DNA of 64,000 nt from Pyropia yezoensis (Eukaryota > Rhodophyta > Bangiophyceae > Bangiales > Bangiaceae): contig CM020618.1 in NCBI GenBank assembly GCA_009829735.1, positions 28,186,894-28,250,893 on the forward strand. Reading direction: 5' to 3'. Positions 19,639 through 30,371 of this stretch are shown here, piece by piece; position 1 is the stretch's first letter, and the number at the start of each line of letters is the position of its first letter. The translations under genes were made by a program, and so were the position numbers. The notes below the pieces were generated by a model. That model was not told the origin of the DNA. It ran no database searches and was given only the letters and a program-made list of their open reading frames with translations.

Positions 19639-21270
19639 TTACTCGTTTTTTGAGTCGGCCTTGCCGTCGCCGGTGTCGACGCGTCCGACGTCATCGTCCT
19701 CCGAGTCCGGCAGGACTTCATTCTCGACGATCGCGTTGATCTGCTTGCGGACCGAGTCGTCGATGAGTGCCATCACTCGTGCCTGACGTCGTTCACGACG
19801 GCTCTTAGGGCATTGAGGGGCAAAGTGCCCGCGCTCGTTACAGTTGTAACAGATGTCGTTAGCTCGCGGGTTTGGCGTGTCCGTGCGGACAGCCTTAACG
19901 GGGTCGAATGGTCGATCGACCGTGCGCGCTTGGGGCCCCGGGGTAGTGTTAACTTGACTAACCTTGATCATGGCAGGCCGGCTGGCCTTGATGGACTGCC
20001 GCAGGCGAGTGGCGCCCTCCCAAAATCCTTGGGCAGCTGCCACTGTGTCCGCCATTGGGCGATCGGGGAATTGACTGTCCAGGACGCGGACGTTTGGCTT
20101 CATGAGGTCTGAAAGACCGTTGATGAAGACGTCCTTTACGTCTTGAGCGGAGAACAGGCCGCAGAGGCGATCGCACGCCGCCTCCACGCGGGAGGCAAAC
20201 ACGCGCGGGACCTCCGCGTCCACTTGAGTCATCGTAATGATGTCGTGATAGGCTGTTGCCAGGCCGGCGTGAGTTGCGTACTTCTTGAGAAGCCAGTTGA
20301 CTCCTTCACCATAGGTGGTGAGCTCGTAGTGCTTGCCACTAACAATCGTGTTGGCCGCGCTGGCGAATGCGCGCTTGGCGGCTCCCGCCAGCTGGAAGGC
20401 GATCAAGAAGAACGCCCGGCCGTGGGTCAGCCCTGCCGCGTCGCAAGCTCTGCGAAAGGTGGTGAGGAAGGTGAAGACACCGAGGGGGTCGCCACCGTTA
20501 AAGGCCTCTTGACCTTGGAACGCGCCGTCAAGGCGCTTGTTCATCTTGCTCGCGTCCTTCACCATGGATGGTGTGTACTTGGTGCTCCATCGGAGCAGGA
20601 AGCAGGTCCGGTAATCCAGGAGTGACTTGAAGCGGCTGTTGCCGGGTCGAACGACCAACTGTCGGTCACCCAACTCCGTGAGAACAGCGGCGGGCGCCGG
20701 TCGGCGCCGGTGACGACGCGCACGTCGACGGTGTGCGTCCGAGCTGTTCGTAACGGACTCACTGCTCGATGAGCTTGGGCTTGACGGCGGGGAAGGGTCC
20801 CAACGACCGTCATCAGTTTCGTCCGAAGACGAGGAAGACGAGGACGACGAGTTGTCGGATGACATCCCGTCCTCAGCAGATGATGAGCCTCCCTCCCGTG
20901 CGTTCGAACGCTTAGTCGAGGCCTTGACCTTAAGGTCATCGACTTGGCGCTCCAACACGCGGATCCGACGGTTCTTCATCTGAAGATTGCCAATCGGCAG
21001 GCTGGCGTGGGACGCCCCTGGGGCAGGTCCCCGGGCCATCTTGCCCACCGACTGTCGGTTCGACGTCGTCCGTTGACGAAACGCCTCATTTGAGGTTGGC
21101 TTTCTCAGCTCCTCAAGAGTGGTCACCAGCTTGGTGTTGGACTTCTCCAACTCCTTGTTGGCGGCCTCTTGGGCCTCAAGACGGGCATGAAGTGCCTCCA
21201 CCACCGCCTTCAAGCTCTCCAACTTGAAGGTAGTGACATCCTCCGAGTCAGGGCTCGGGGGGGGTAGCAT
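19639..21270 (-). CDS. gag: Element B gag with zinc knuckle
   Basis: A 543-residue capsid/nucleocapsid protein. It starts at an ATG with a Ser/Pro/Asp-rich leader, then a coiled coil (about residues 15-60, LKAVVEALHARLEAQEA), a Ser/Asp/Glu stretch (about 125-165), the retrotransposon gag core (about 240-420) and one CCHC zinc knuckle (CYNCNERGHFAPQC, about residues 488-501). It ends acidic. It lies 330 bp downstream of the primer site, which fits a leader and packaging region. Confidence 0.88.
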   Translation of the reverse strand: MLPPPSPDSEDVTTFKLESLKAVVEALHARLEAQEAANKELEKSNTKLVTTLEELRKPTSNEAFRQRTTSNRQSVGKMARGPAPGASHASLPIGNLQMKNRRIRVLERQVDDLKVKASTKRSNAREGGSSSAEDGMSSDNSSSSSSSSSDETDDGRWDPSPPSSPSSSSSESVTNSSDAHRRRARRHRRRPAPAAVLTELGDRQLVVRPGNSRFKSLLDYRTCFLLRWSTKYTPSMVKDASKMNKRLDGAFQGQEAFNGGDPLGVFTFLTTFRRACDAAGLTHGRAFFLIAFQLAGAAKRAFASAANTIVSGKHYELTTYGEGVNWLLKKYATHAGLATAYHDIITMTQVDAEVPRVFASRVEAACDRLCGLFSAQDVKDVFINGLSDLMKPNVRVLDSQFPDRPMADTVAAAQGFWEGATRLRQSIKASRPAMIKVSQVNTTPGPQARTVDRPFDPVKAVRTDTPNPRANDICYNCNERGHFAPQCPKSRRERRQARVMALIDDSVRKQINAIVENEVLPDSEDDDVGRVDTGDGKADSKNE

Positions 21271-21584
21271 CGGGTGCCGGACGGCGGCTTGTTCCGCTCA
21301 CACCGCCGGGTGGCGTGTAACCCGAAGGCCGGGCAATCCCCTTACCCTTCGAGCGCCGAGCGCCATCAGGGGCTCCCGAAGCCATATCGCAACCCGACGT
21401 ACTCGCGTCGGCGCGCCCTGCGTCGCCGACCAAAAGGTCCTCGTGGCACGACGACCGGCGTCGTCCAGCCTTCACCGATCGGTGATGTCGCCCGGCAACA
21501 CCCAATCAAGCGATCGTCAACACAACTGCCACAAGGCACCAAGGAACACGTACGAGTGTACGGCAGCGCCGCACACGAGCAGTA

Positions 21585-21602
21585 TCCCCTGCTGCTCCAC
21601 CA
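21585..21602 (-). other. tRNA primer-binding site of element B
   Basis: The plus strand reads TCCCCTGCTGCTCCACCA, the 3' end of a tRNA including CCA, one base from the inner LTR end. The same 18 nt lie at 44449-44466 (D), with one mismatch at 32755-32772 (C). Confidence 0.85.
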
Positions 21603-21603
21603 A

Positions 21604-22011
21604 TGTGGAATATGTGTTACCCAATAAAAGGATATGGGACCGACCGGCGCCCGGAAGGCAAAGAGGGAGCTATTACCGTAAAGGCAAAGAAGACAGACCT
21701 TTAGCTCCAGGACGTTCGATGAGGAGCAAGCCGGCCAAACGGCAGCGGCGAGCCCCCACGTCGCCTATACCGGGCGAAACAATTATGCCCGTCGAGCGAC
21801 CGAGCGAAGGCCGGACGGCCGATCGCTACGAGCATAGCAAACAATATAAAAGATCCCTCCAAAGCAAGGACAGATAAACAATGCAAAACAAAAGTAGTCC
21901 CCCAAAGGGCGAGCTACAAGCGGACCCAGACCAACAAGGCTGGGACCACCAGTCAAGGGGGCTACTTGACCGTAAATACCGGAAATCGGTACGGTGGGCG
22001 GATATGCTACA
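21604..22011 (-). repeat. 5' LTR of element B
   Basis: A 408-bp LTR next to the primer site. It begins TGTAGCATATCCGCC in element direction and ends CCACA. The outer flank is GCCAG, matching the other end. Confidence 0.9.
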
Positions 22012-22016
22012 GCCAG

Positions 22017-23180
22017 GATTGCCTTGGGTTGGTCGCGTGACTCATGACCGCGATACTTCTTCTTGGTGGTGAGAAGAAGTCTGACGGCAAACGCAGAGTG
22101 GCTTTGGCTGTCGCCCACGAACCAGTCTGCGAAAATGTTAGCTCGGGTGCTTGTGCGGCCCGCCTTCTGACTGTACGTCTCGCTTGCTCGTCCCACCGTC
22201 ACTCGCGATGTTTTTCCTTCTCTTTTGTGAGACCTGCGCTCTATCTCCTGACTCTCCCCCTTAAAGCGCTCGCCGACGAGATTGAGCTCGCTCCCTCGTC
22301 GACGAGCGAACTACCGGGGCCGTCGCCGCCGCAGTCGCGGCTACCGCAGCTGCGGCTCTCGCAGTCACCCGTGCGGACGCTGATGCACTCCGCAAGCGCG
22401 GCCGCTTTCCTCACCCGACGGCGGCAGTGACGCCGCCGATGGGTCGCGCAGCAGGTATCCGGCGCGGTAGAGGCGGCGGCGCCTAGTGCCAGCAGGCGGC
22501 GGGCACCTGCCGGGGTGTGCGGAGCGGACGCTGCTCAGAGTTGGACGACGCCGTCGCCGTTGGGTTAGGTGACTCGAAACACTTCTCAGAGACGCCGTTT
22601 ATTGTCTGGGCCAATGCGTCAGAGGCATTGGCGTCGGACCGCAGCTCTTTCTCGAGCGAACACTGCACGGAGACTGGCGATAGCGGGGTGGCGCAGCCTC
22701 TCTTCGAAACGCCAGCGAAATCATTGGCACGCACGTCAGCCCGGTCCACCCTGCCCGTGATAAGCGAAAATGAGGTGCGTAAGCTGCTCATAGAGGCGCT
22801 CTCCATGGGCGCCCTCAAACCGGAGTGGACCCGCTCCCGCTACCTGAAACGGCGGGACTATGTGGCGGCGGCGCTCACCCACGTGACCGACAGAGTGACG
22901 GGCGCGTTGCGGCTGGCCCAGTCAGGCGCGTGGCCCGCTCACGTTGTCGACGCCCTCCGCAGCCGCCTGCATTTCACGATTTAGGAGGCGCTCCGGATCG
23001 AAGACCTGGAAAGGTGCGACACGTGCTGTCGTCAGCGGTTCCTCTTCTCCTTTGTGCGCGTATCTGGCAGGCGCTACAAGTCAAGCGGTCACTAGCCAAC
23101 GCCGATTGCCTTCACGGTGGGCGCAGAGGAGGTGCTCGCGGCCATGCCGGGGCAGCCAGCGAAACGGGCGATCAGGGTGT
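22017..23180 (+). pseudogene. Remains of an unknown gene, interrupted by element C
   Basis: Coding-like plus-strand stretches: an Ala-rich part (about 22318-22480), a better frame at 22517-22984 (ENEVRKLLIEALSMGALKPE ... TDRVTGALRLAQSGA), then after an in-frame TAG at 22982-22984 the same frame reads EALRIEDLERCDTCCRQRFL to a stop near 23094. A further open stretch from about 23096 (AFTVGAEEVLAAMPGQPAKR) runs into element C and resumes in frame beyond it at 33125-33198 (SLVHNETPPDAVAVVTSDRS). I do not recognise the product; the Cys cluster CDTCC may bind metal. At least one nonsense change and the element make it a probable pseudogene, although introns could explain some frame changes. Confidence 0.45.
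22055..22080. other. Short stem-loop
   Basis: ACTTCTTCT at 22055-22063 and its complement AGAAGAAGT at 22072-22080 around an 8-base loop. No link to a gene or terminator is shown. Confidence 0.3.
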
Positions 23181-23542
23181 TGTAGCACAGTAGGTATCCG
23201 CTGCACGTCCACTCTCAGGGAACACTCACCAAGGGGGATCGGCACCAACGTCACCGGGAGGCCAAGGTTGCTGTCCTTGGAGCGCAAGCCACGGGACCAA
23301 GACGGGAGCCCAAATGGGAGGGGTTTGTTGTTCTACCATGGCCGGCGTTGGATTCGCCGCCAGCCTCCTCGTCATAAACCCTCGGAGACTCTACTAACTA
23401 CCCTCCACCCCAAGATGCAAGTCCCTCTGGCCATACGTAAATTATAGACACCGTGACTAATACGGACTCCCAAATTGAAAGGTAAGGGTTAGAAGTAGCT
23501 CCCCTGTATTAGGGTCGCAATACGGTCATACATATTCCTACA
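23181..23542 (-). repeat. 3' LTR of element C
   Basis: A 362-bp LTR with TGTAG...CTACA ends, a direct repeat of about 32773-33119 and related to the solo LTR at 33966-34328. The outer flank is GGTGT. Confidence 0.88.
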
Positions 23543-24127
23543 CATCCCCTTCTTAGATTTGGCCCGTCCTCGGGTCGAGTTGCACTCGGGTTTCCGAATG
23601 TAAGTGGGTCGCGCGACCGTTTACCAGTCGGGTGGGGCTTTGCGCCCTGTCGCGACAGACACGCATTTTCGGGGTTGTCTGAGGGGGGTGCCCCCCGTTA
23701 TGTGGTACACACACAATCCGTTTTCCGGACCGTTGAATTCCCGATGCGGGTTTCTGTTCACGACCCCCCTTTCCGAGGGGTTGTGCGAGCGGATCCGCCA
23801 CCAGGCGCCTGGTGGTAGGGGGGCCTTTCTCGTGTGGACGAGTGTGTGGGGGCGGGCGCTGCCCGCGTTGCGTGTGGGCGGTTGCGGGGTGACCCCCCTT
23901 AATTACCCCGTGTGGGGGTGTGGCTCCGACCCAGGTGCCTGGGTGGAGCGAGCTCGTAGCTCGGCTGGCGCGGGTCGTCCAGCGCTGCCGTATCGCTCGG
24001 GCTGAGCTGTGTGGTTATAAGCGCGGGTGCCCGCGCTTCCCTGGCTCGTCCCCGAGCGTTCCTTGTACCGGGTCGAGCCGGCTGCGGCTTTCTTGGCACG
24101 GGGCGGCCCTGCCACCCCGGATCCACC
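23543..24127. other. Leader between the 3' LTR and the antisense ORF of element C
   Basis: Non-coding stretch upstream of the antisense ORF. A related copy in the opposite direction lies at about 33199-33645, sharing GAGGGGTTG/CCTGGTGGC and GGAAGCGCGGGCACCCGCGC blocks. It probably carries the antisense promoter and 5' UTR. Confidence 0.5.
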
Positions 24128-25552
24128 ATGTCGGACCCCCAGGTGCCCGGGGGCGAGGACAACCTCCTGCTTGAGGAGGAGAAGGTGATGCAGGACGACG
24201 TTCCCGTCTCCGCCACCGCTGCCGAGTGCTTCCTGGCAAGCTTGTCGGACGATGACGATCGGGTGACCGTCCGTGTGGCTGCGGCGGGCGCGCCGGGTGG
24301 GTTGTCGTCCGATTGCAGCAGCGCGACGGCTCCGTCGGGGGGCGGTCAACCGCGTGTGGCGGCCTCTTTCGTTACTCCTCCGGCGGCCCGGATGGCTCCT
24401 GTCGCCGGTGCCGGCGTGGCCCTTCCTCAAGAAGGTGCAGCCGGTGCTTCTGACAGTCGTGGCGGCACACCGGCCGGGACGGCGGGTCAAGACGGCGCGG
24501 GTTCCTGCCCGGTTGGTGGTCCGTCCGCGGGCGTGGTTAACGGGCCTGCCCCCTCCGTCCCCGTTGTGCCTTCGTCGGGCCCGGGTGGCGACGGCGCTCT
24601 TCCCGCGGTGCCGCGGGCGACAGGTGGTCAGGATGTGTCTTCTCCGATGGCGGTGGACTCCGGAAGCTACTCCGGGCGGGCGCCCGCCCTTCTTCTTCCT
24701 CCTCGCCCCCGTGCGCCTTCGGCGCCGGCCCATCAGCCGGTGGGGCTTCCCCCGGCGCCGCCGATTCTTCCTGAGCCCGCCCGGAATGCCTCGCTGGGTG
24801 GCGGCGTCGCATTGGCGGCGGGCCACCCCCCTCTGACAGTGACCGACTTGGTGGCTCGGGTTCGAGGCCTCACCGTACAAGATTCCATGGACTCCGCTTG
24901 GCGGATGCGGGTGGACTTATACCCACCGAGCCACCGTGAAGGGTCCTCGCGGCGTATCAAGTTGGACCCGAGTTGGGAGCGGGAGTTGGCGCGGCTGGTC
25001 TACCAGCCCAATGCGGTCCGGGTGGAGCATCATTGGATCCTGAGTCAGCCGGACGACCGGCATGCGCAGCTCTGGCGCACCCGGGTCGGGCGCGGTGAAG
25101 TCTTTCTCATCCCCGCCTTCGGGATATGCGACTTGGTTGCCCCCGCGTCGCCGCGGGAGGTTGACTACCCGGCTAGTGCTCGGGCGGTTACGGCTGCTGT
25201 GGCCCCTCTTGCGTTCGGGCAGACGGTGGCCGATACCGGCCGGTATCCCGGGTTTGAGTACTTCCTGGGTGTATCCCCGTATCTGACGTTGACGGCTCCG
25301 TACCCGCCCATGGCGGGGCTGAAGTCGGCGTCGAGCTGGCGACGGAACCATGGTGTCATGGCGGATGCGTTCCGCACCGATATATCGTGCGCGTTGCAGA
25401 CCGGTAACGGTCGCGCGCCGGTGTACACTCCAGTGCGCCCGCCTCTGTGGCAGGAGGGGTGGGAGCCCGCCCCGGATCTCCGGTTTGACACCGGCTCCTG
25501 TCTCCGATACTTCGGTAGGGTGTTGGCATCCCGGAGGGTCCACCCGTTGTAG
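24128..25552 (+). CDS. Antisense ORF of element C, unknown function (broken copy)
   Basis: Open frame opposite gag-pol, between pol and the 3' LTR. The ATG at 24128 has a CCACCATGT context. The N-terminal 60 residues are acidic (LLLEEEKV, SLSDDDDRV). A long Ala/Pro/Gly/Ser-rich region follows to about residue 240, then a folded-looking part (LTVTDLVARVRGLTVQDS, RVEHHWILSQPDDRHAQLWR, GYPGFEYFLG-type aromatic stretch). I do not recognise the protein. Coding-like sequence continues beyond this frame to about 26005, so the copy is judged broken. Position and orientation match the antisense ORFs of B and D; sequence similarity to them is not obvious by eye. Confidence 0.6.
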   Translation: MSDPQVPGGEDNLLLEEEKVMQDDVPVSATAAECFLASLSDDDDRVTVRVAAAGAPGGLSSDCSSATAPSGGGQPRVAASFVTPPAARMAPVAGAGVALPQEGAAGASDSRGGTPAGTAGQDGAGSCPVGGPSAGVVNGPAPSVPVVPSSGPGGDGALPAVPRATGGQDVSSPMAVDSGSYSGRAPALLLPPRPRAPSAPAHQPVGLPPAPPILPEPARNASLGGGVALAAGHPPLTVTDLVARVRGLTVQDSMDSAWRMRVDLYPPSHREGSSRRIKLDPSWERELARLVYQPNAVRVEHHWILSQPDDRHAQLWRTRVGRGEVFLIPAFGICDLVAPASPREVDYPASARAVTAAVAPLAFGQTVADTGRYPGFEYFLGVSPYLTLTAPYPPMAGLKSASSWRRNHGVMADAFRTDISCALQTGNGRAPVYTPVRPPLWQEGWEPAPDLRFDTGSCLRYFGRVLASRRVHPL

Positions 25553-26005
25553 AGGACCTTCACCCTCGAGGTTACCCTCGGGCAGGCTTCCTCCTTTTTG
25601 CTGTCTGTCCGTCGGCAGGGGCGGCTGTTTCATCTTCCCACGGGTAACCGTCGGCATATCGGGCAGCTGGGCGTAGACATGATTGCTGCCAAGACCGGGT
25701 TGGCCCGGGAGTTCGAGGCCCTGCTGGCCGTTCACGATGCCGTGAACTGGGCTGGGGTGTTGACCCTTCCCCCGTACCGGGATCCGCAGGCTGGGGCTGC
25801 CCCCTTGCCTTGTCACTCGTTGCGCATCCGGCGTACTGGCCGGGTGAGCCCACTTTCCGTGGGTGGGCGTCCACCGAGGCTGTTCCTGACCTGGGTATTC
25901 CCAGAGATTATCCATGACCCTCTCCAGGTCTTGGACCCGTGGTTCTCTAACCCGATACCTGTAGGTAATGGCCGTCGTCCCCGAGAGTGGGACTCTACGG
26001 GTTAG

Positions 26006-26957
26006 GAGCGTGAGGTGTCCCGTCGCCGGGCGAAGTCCTGCCGGGTTTACGGCGGTGCCCCCTCCGTGGGGTCCTACCGGACATCGTATCGGGCGGCACC
26101 GGCTCCGGTAGTAGCCTATCGGCTCCTGTGGCTCCTCTGGCTGCGCCAGTGTCACCTTCCGTCCCTGTCATGCCTGACGAGGGTCCCCGTCTATGGTAAG
26201 AGGGCGTTGACGCCCTCATTGCCCGCGAGCTGCGGAAGGGTCTCTCTGTTAGCTGGTAAGATATCCGCCCAGGTGCGGCGCTAGGTGGTTCCGCGCGTTG
26301 CTTCGGTGGGGTGCTGAACCGCCTCCATATAGCTCTGGAAGAATTGGAGGCTGGCCGCAGCACCCTCGTAAAGCTATGCACTGAGGTAACTCAGGCGATT
26401 GACCGTCGCGAGATTGCCGACCGGTGGAGCATGGAGGTGTACGCGTCTACGCGTGAGTGGCCTCCCTCGGGCAGCGGGGGTACCCCCTGAGGAGTGCTGC
26501 TCTTATGAAGGAGAGGAACCCGATGACCCCTATGGTGGCCGGGTAGTAGTGAGTATAAACTCCTCCCCCGCTTGGGCGTTTGCATGATACCGATCCTGCC
26601 TTTGGGTAGTTCCCCGTCTGCCATAGCAGTGGCTTGCCTTGGTTTTTCTCGCGCCCCCAACCCATCCTGGTTGGTTAATACTCGTGAAGGTCAACATTCC
26701 TCGGTCCGTCACTTGCCCCATGGATGAAGGCTTACCTTGGTGTAAGCCTCAGGTTATTTTGAGATTATCGGAGTTAGTCATCTCCTTCAAGTAAACTTGT
26801 AAAAGTCAGTCGCTTACTTAGTTTGCCTAAGTCCGCTCCAACTTAGTGAACCTAAGTCTTGCCGAGTCCATGTGACACCCTACTTAGTAGGTCTAAGCCT
26901 CACCCCCCAACAGCCGAAGTCGGTGTCGGTTGGGTTGTTACAGTAGGCGTCGTCGCC
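26006..26957. other. Degraded 3' part of element C with three short hairpins
   Basis: No clear reading frame. Three related inverted motifs of the form CTTAG ... CTAAG lie at 26814-26833, 26840-26858 and 26881-26899. They could be a small repeat or a structured RNA segment. Confidence 0.4.
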
Positions 26958-29030
26958 TCATGTAGGGCATGAGAAGTTGGCGGGGTATATTCGGTCGGAA
27001 GCCCAACGTGGTTCGATACCGAACCTGCCCATGACCTTAGTGCAGAATGCTGACGTAAGGGTTGCTCCGTTGTCGGAAAGGAGTTGCTTCATTACTCTGT
27101 AAGCTCTGAACCAGCGGTCAACCACTGCGTTCATGATCGTGCAGGTCGTGTCGTTCGGGATCACTACTGCTCGTGACAGCTTAGTACAGCGGTCCGACAT
27201 GACCAGGATGTACCTGTTCCCTTCTTCCGTTACCGGAAGTGGCCCGAGCATGTCGATAGCGACTTGCTCGTTGGGTCCATCGGGTGGGAATAGTTTCATA
27301 GCGGATGCCCGCCGATGAAGACTCGTACGATTCCGTGCACACGGGTGGCATCCCCGCACGTGGTCGACTACGTCGACGGCCATTGCTGGCCAGGAGAAGA
27401 ACCTCCGCATTGCTGCGAACATGCGCGAACACCCCGGGTGTCCGGCTGTAGGGTTCTCGTGTTCTCGGTCCATGACGGCTTGTCGTAGGGACATGTGAAC
27501 CACGACTTGATGTTGTCCATCGGCGGGTGCCCGCCGGTATATGAGTCCGTCCTCATTCTCGGACAAGATGCCGGCCGTTCCGACCAGGAGGATAGCGCGA
27601 CGGCGTGTACAGTCATCGTCATTGGCCTGTGCCTCGCGGAATTTCGCGAGGGTTAATGGGCACGCAAGGTGTGCCATGGTATGGTCAACCATACCTTGGG
27701 TGGCGTTACCCACCATGTAAACTGGTACCACCGGGATGTCCTCGTCCCTTTGTCGGGTATCCCCGCTCGGTGTATCGAGTCGCGACAGCGCGTCTCCCAG
27801 ATGATGGGTAGAGCCGGCCTTATATATGGTCCGGTAGTCGTGCTCGGCCATCTTCAGCCTCCACCGGGCTAGCCTCCCATGGCTGTCGGAATCCTTGTCA
27901 CCAAGGTTGAGAAGCCATCGTAAAGGTTCGTTGTCGGACCTTACGATGAACCTGGAACCTTGCAGGTATGGCCGGAGCAGTTGCACTGCCCATATGACTC
28001 CGAGGCACTCGCGCCCGGTGGCACTATAGTTACGCTCAGCCGGGTTGAGTGTCCGGCTGAAGTACCCTACCGGATCTAGGTCCGGGATAGCATTACCGGT
28101 ACCGATGATGGTCTCACATTGTAACAGGGTGCATCCCACTTGGGTATCGCAGGCATCGACGTCGATGACGAAGGTCCCGCGTCTATGCGGCAACGCAAGC
28201 ACGGGTGGGGCTAGCAGAGCTTGCTTGAGCAGCTCGAAGGCCTCTCCCTCGCTGGGCGAGGGAGGTTGGAGTACCTTTGGCAAGGCGCTGCTCGTCAGAA
28301 CCGTTAGGGGTTTGGCTATACGAGCAAAGTCCTTGACGAACCGTCGGTATACGTTGCACATCCCCAGGAAGCTTTTCAGCTGGGTCTGGGTGGTTGGGTA
28401 TCGCACATCCCGAAGTGCCCGGGTATTAGCTTCGAGCACTCCCAGTTTACCTGGTGTGATCTGGTGACCCAGATACTCGACGGTGTGCTGGAAGAAGGCG
28501 CACTTCTTGAGGCGCAGGGTTACCCCGGCGTTCCGCAAGAGGGTGAGTACCTCATCGACATGTTGCACATGGTCATCCATGTTACGCGAGAAGACGATGA
28601 CGTCGTCTAAGTACACCAGGCAGTTACACCACTTTACTCCCGACAGCATAATGTCGATGGCCCGCTGGAATGTGGCGGGGGCGTTGGACAATACCAAGGG
28701 CATCCTTAGGAACTCGTACACGCCACTGTGACAGACTATTGCCGTCTTGGGGATATCCTCCTCCGCAACGGGGATCTGCCAGTACCTGGCATTGCAGTCG
28801 ATAGTGGTAAACACTGTGGCTTCCCCCAGGGAGTCGATACAATCGTCCATCCTTGGTAAAGGGTATGAGTCTTCCTTGGTAACCAAGTTGAGGCGTCGAT
28901 AATCGATGCAAATCCGAGGGGTTCGATCCTTCTTCGGTACGATAACGACTAGGGCGCCCCACTCCGACATCGAAGGTCGGCTCACCTTAGCTTCGCTCAT
29001 CCTCTTCACTGCTCCATCAACGATCCCCAT
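26958..29030 (-). pseudogene. pol: Element C pol: RT, RNase H, integrase (broken)
   Basis: RT (YPLPRM, YWQIPV, NAPATFQRAID, YLDD box near 28605), RNase H (FVIDVDACDTQVGCTLL, GRECLGVIWAVQLL, IVRSDNEPL), integrase zinc finger (HPGCSRM ... CHPCARNR) and core (VAIDMLGPLPVTEEGN, LLSDNGATL). The integrase is incomplete and no chromodomain follows. This is a fossil. Confidence 0.88.
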
Positions 29031-29649
29031 CGAAGATCTCTCGTTTCATAGGTCCCGCGCGATGCGGTCGCGACTGCGCTGGTCGTGCACCTGTTACCAG
29101 GTCTATACGGCGTTGGGCTGCCCCAATGGTACCCAGAGCCCCGCCGGTCAACATGAAGTCATGCTTTCTTTGCATTCGTCGTACCTCTTCGGCTACCGAA
29201 GGGGGAAAGTGGTCGAGGTCAGCCTCGGCCAGTGCCTTCAAGGCTTCTTGGTCCCTTGGCTAAATGTCCGCCGGAGCTGTTGATTGGTTAGGTTTCCCGG
29301 CGTCGGGTTCCTTCAGCTCGGTGGTCTCGGTTACCGCCAGTACCTCAAGTGGATCCACTTGACCTTCCTTGTCAGAGGTTAGGATATCTCCTTCGTAGAG
29401 CTCAGCAATCCCGAGGATAGTTCCCTTTGGGAGGGTGACTGCCTTACGCCGATAGTTCGCCATCACGAGCAGTGATGACCCCCCCGCTGGGAGGTCCACG
29501 ATACCGTTGGCCATGGTCAACCCATGGCGCTAGTAGGTTCGAAGGTTTGACTGGACTCTCCAGATGCCTGCGAGGTCACAGTTAACCGGGAGGACTGTCT
29601 CCGATAACGGCTCAAAGCGAGTCCGCTTGGCCAGCCGGAGTGTCTTCGG

Positions 29650-30288
29650 TTATACGCTTGCGTATACCTCAGCCACGTTAACGTGGCTCCCTTGTAGCGT
29701 CAGGTCCCTGACGATAGCTGTCTGTCCTCTCTTCGCCCCGTCGGCTTCTTGCAACTCGACGGTCCTCCGGCCCGGCCGGATTGCATCAACGTGAACGTTG
29801 ATGAAGGTGCACCCCAGTATGCAGGGCGCAGATAGAGTCTCACACACCAGGAAGTCAACTTCCGTAGTGAGCTCCCCGATGGTGACCTGCAGCGACATCG
29901 CTGCGGTCGTACAAAAGAGACGACCATTGGCATCCTTGATCGTGGGTCCCCGAGTGACTCTGACTCGCGGGAGCCACTTGTCCGGAAGGGTATCCTTCCG
30001 GATAGGGTTCGGCCCAGCCCCTGTATCCAGCACAGGATAATACGATCGTGTCGACTGGGGGTCAACCCCCAGTGTGGCTGATACCTTGAAGTTCTCCAAG
30101 TTGAACAGTACGTGGCCTACACCGATATCCGGTGTAGCTCGGGCATCCTGGACAGGGCCCTTGTCTGGCTCAACGTGACGGGTTTTCCCGTCCTCTCCTC
30201 CCAACCTTAGAGGGTGGTCATCAAATCCCTGACGCCGTGTCGTCGGGGCCGGAAGGTGTACCCGGGGATCGATGCGGCGTCGGCTCAA
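29650..30288 (-). CDS. Element C aspartic protease region
   Basis: Retropepsin-like domain with active-site strand PVLDTGAGPNPIRKD and the second strand CILGCTFIN. It lies between gag and RT. Further spacer-like sequence (VDLPAGGSSLLVMANYRRKA) lies at about 29260-29520. Part of a fossil element. Confidence 0.7.
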   Translation of the reverse strand: MSRRRIDPRVHLPAPTTRRQGFDDHPLRLGGEDGKTRHVEPDKGPVQDARATPDIGVGHVLFNLENFKVSATLGVDPQSTRSYYPVLDTGAGPNPIRKDTLPDKWLPRVRVTRGPTIKDANGRLFCTTAAMSLQVTIGELTTEVDFLVCETLSAPCILGCTFINVHVDAIRPGRRTVELQEADGAKRGQTAIVRDLTLQGSHVNVAEVYASV

Positions 30289-30371
30289 ACGCGCTCTTCG
30301 TGGGGCTTTCCCCGCGGCGGTCCGGAGTGGCTAGCTAGGGTTGCCCCAGCGACCCCGTGTCGTCCTTCCTC

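Larger units (their letters stand above)
12167..22011 (-). mobile_element. Ty3/gypsy chromovirus B, near-complete, with antisense ORF
   Basis: This is a full LTR retrotransposon of 9.8 kb on the minus strand, bounded by GCCAG at 12162-12166 and 22012-22016 as target-site repeats. Order in element direction: 5' LTR (21604-22011), tRNA primer site (21585-21602), gag, protease, RT-RNase H-integrase-chromodomain, an antisense frame, 3' LTR (12167-12494). The LTRs differ at about 7 of 326 aligned positions by my count, plus one indel of about 80 bp, so the insertion is young. It looks largely whole. Gag, protease and RT lie in different frames, as families that use frameshifting allow, and I count at most one possible break. 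Confidence 0.92.
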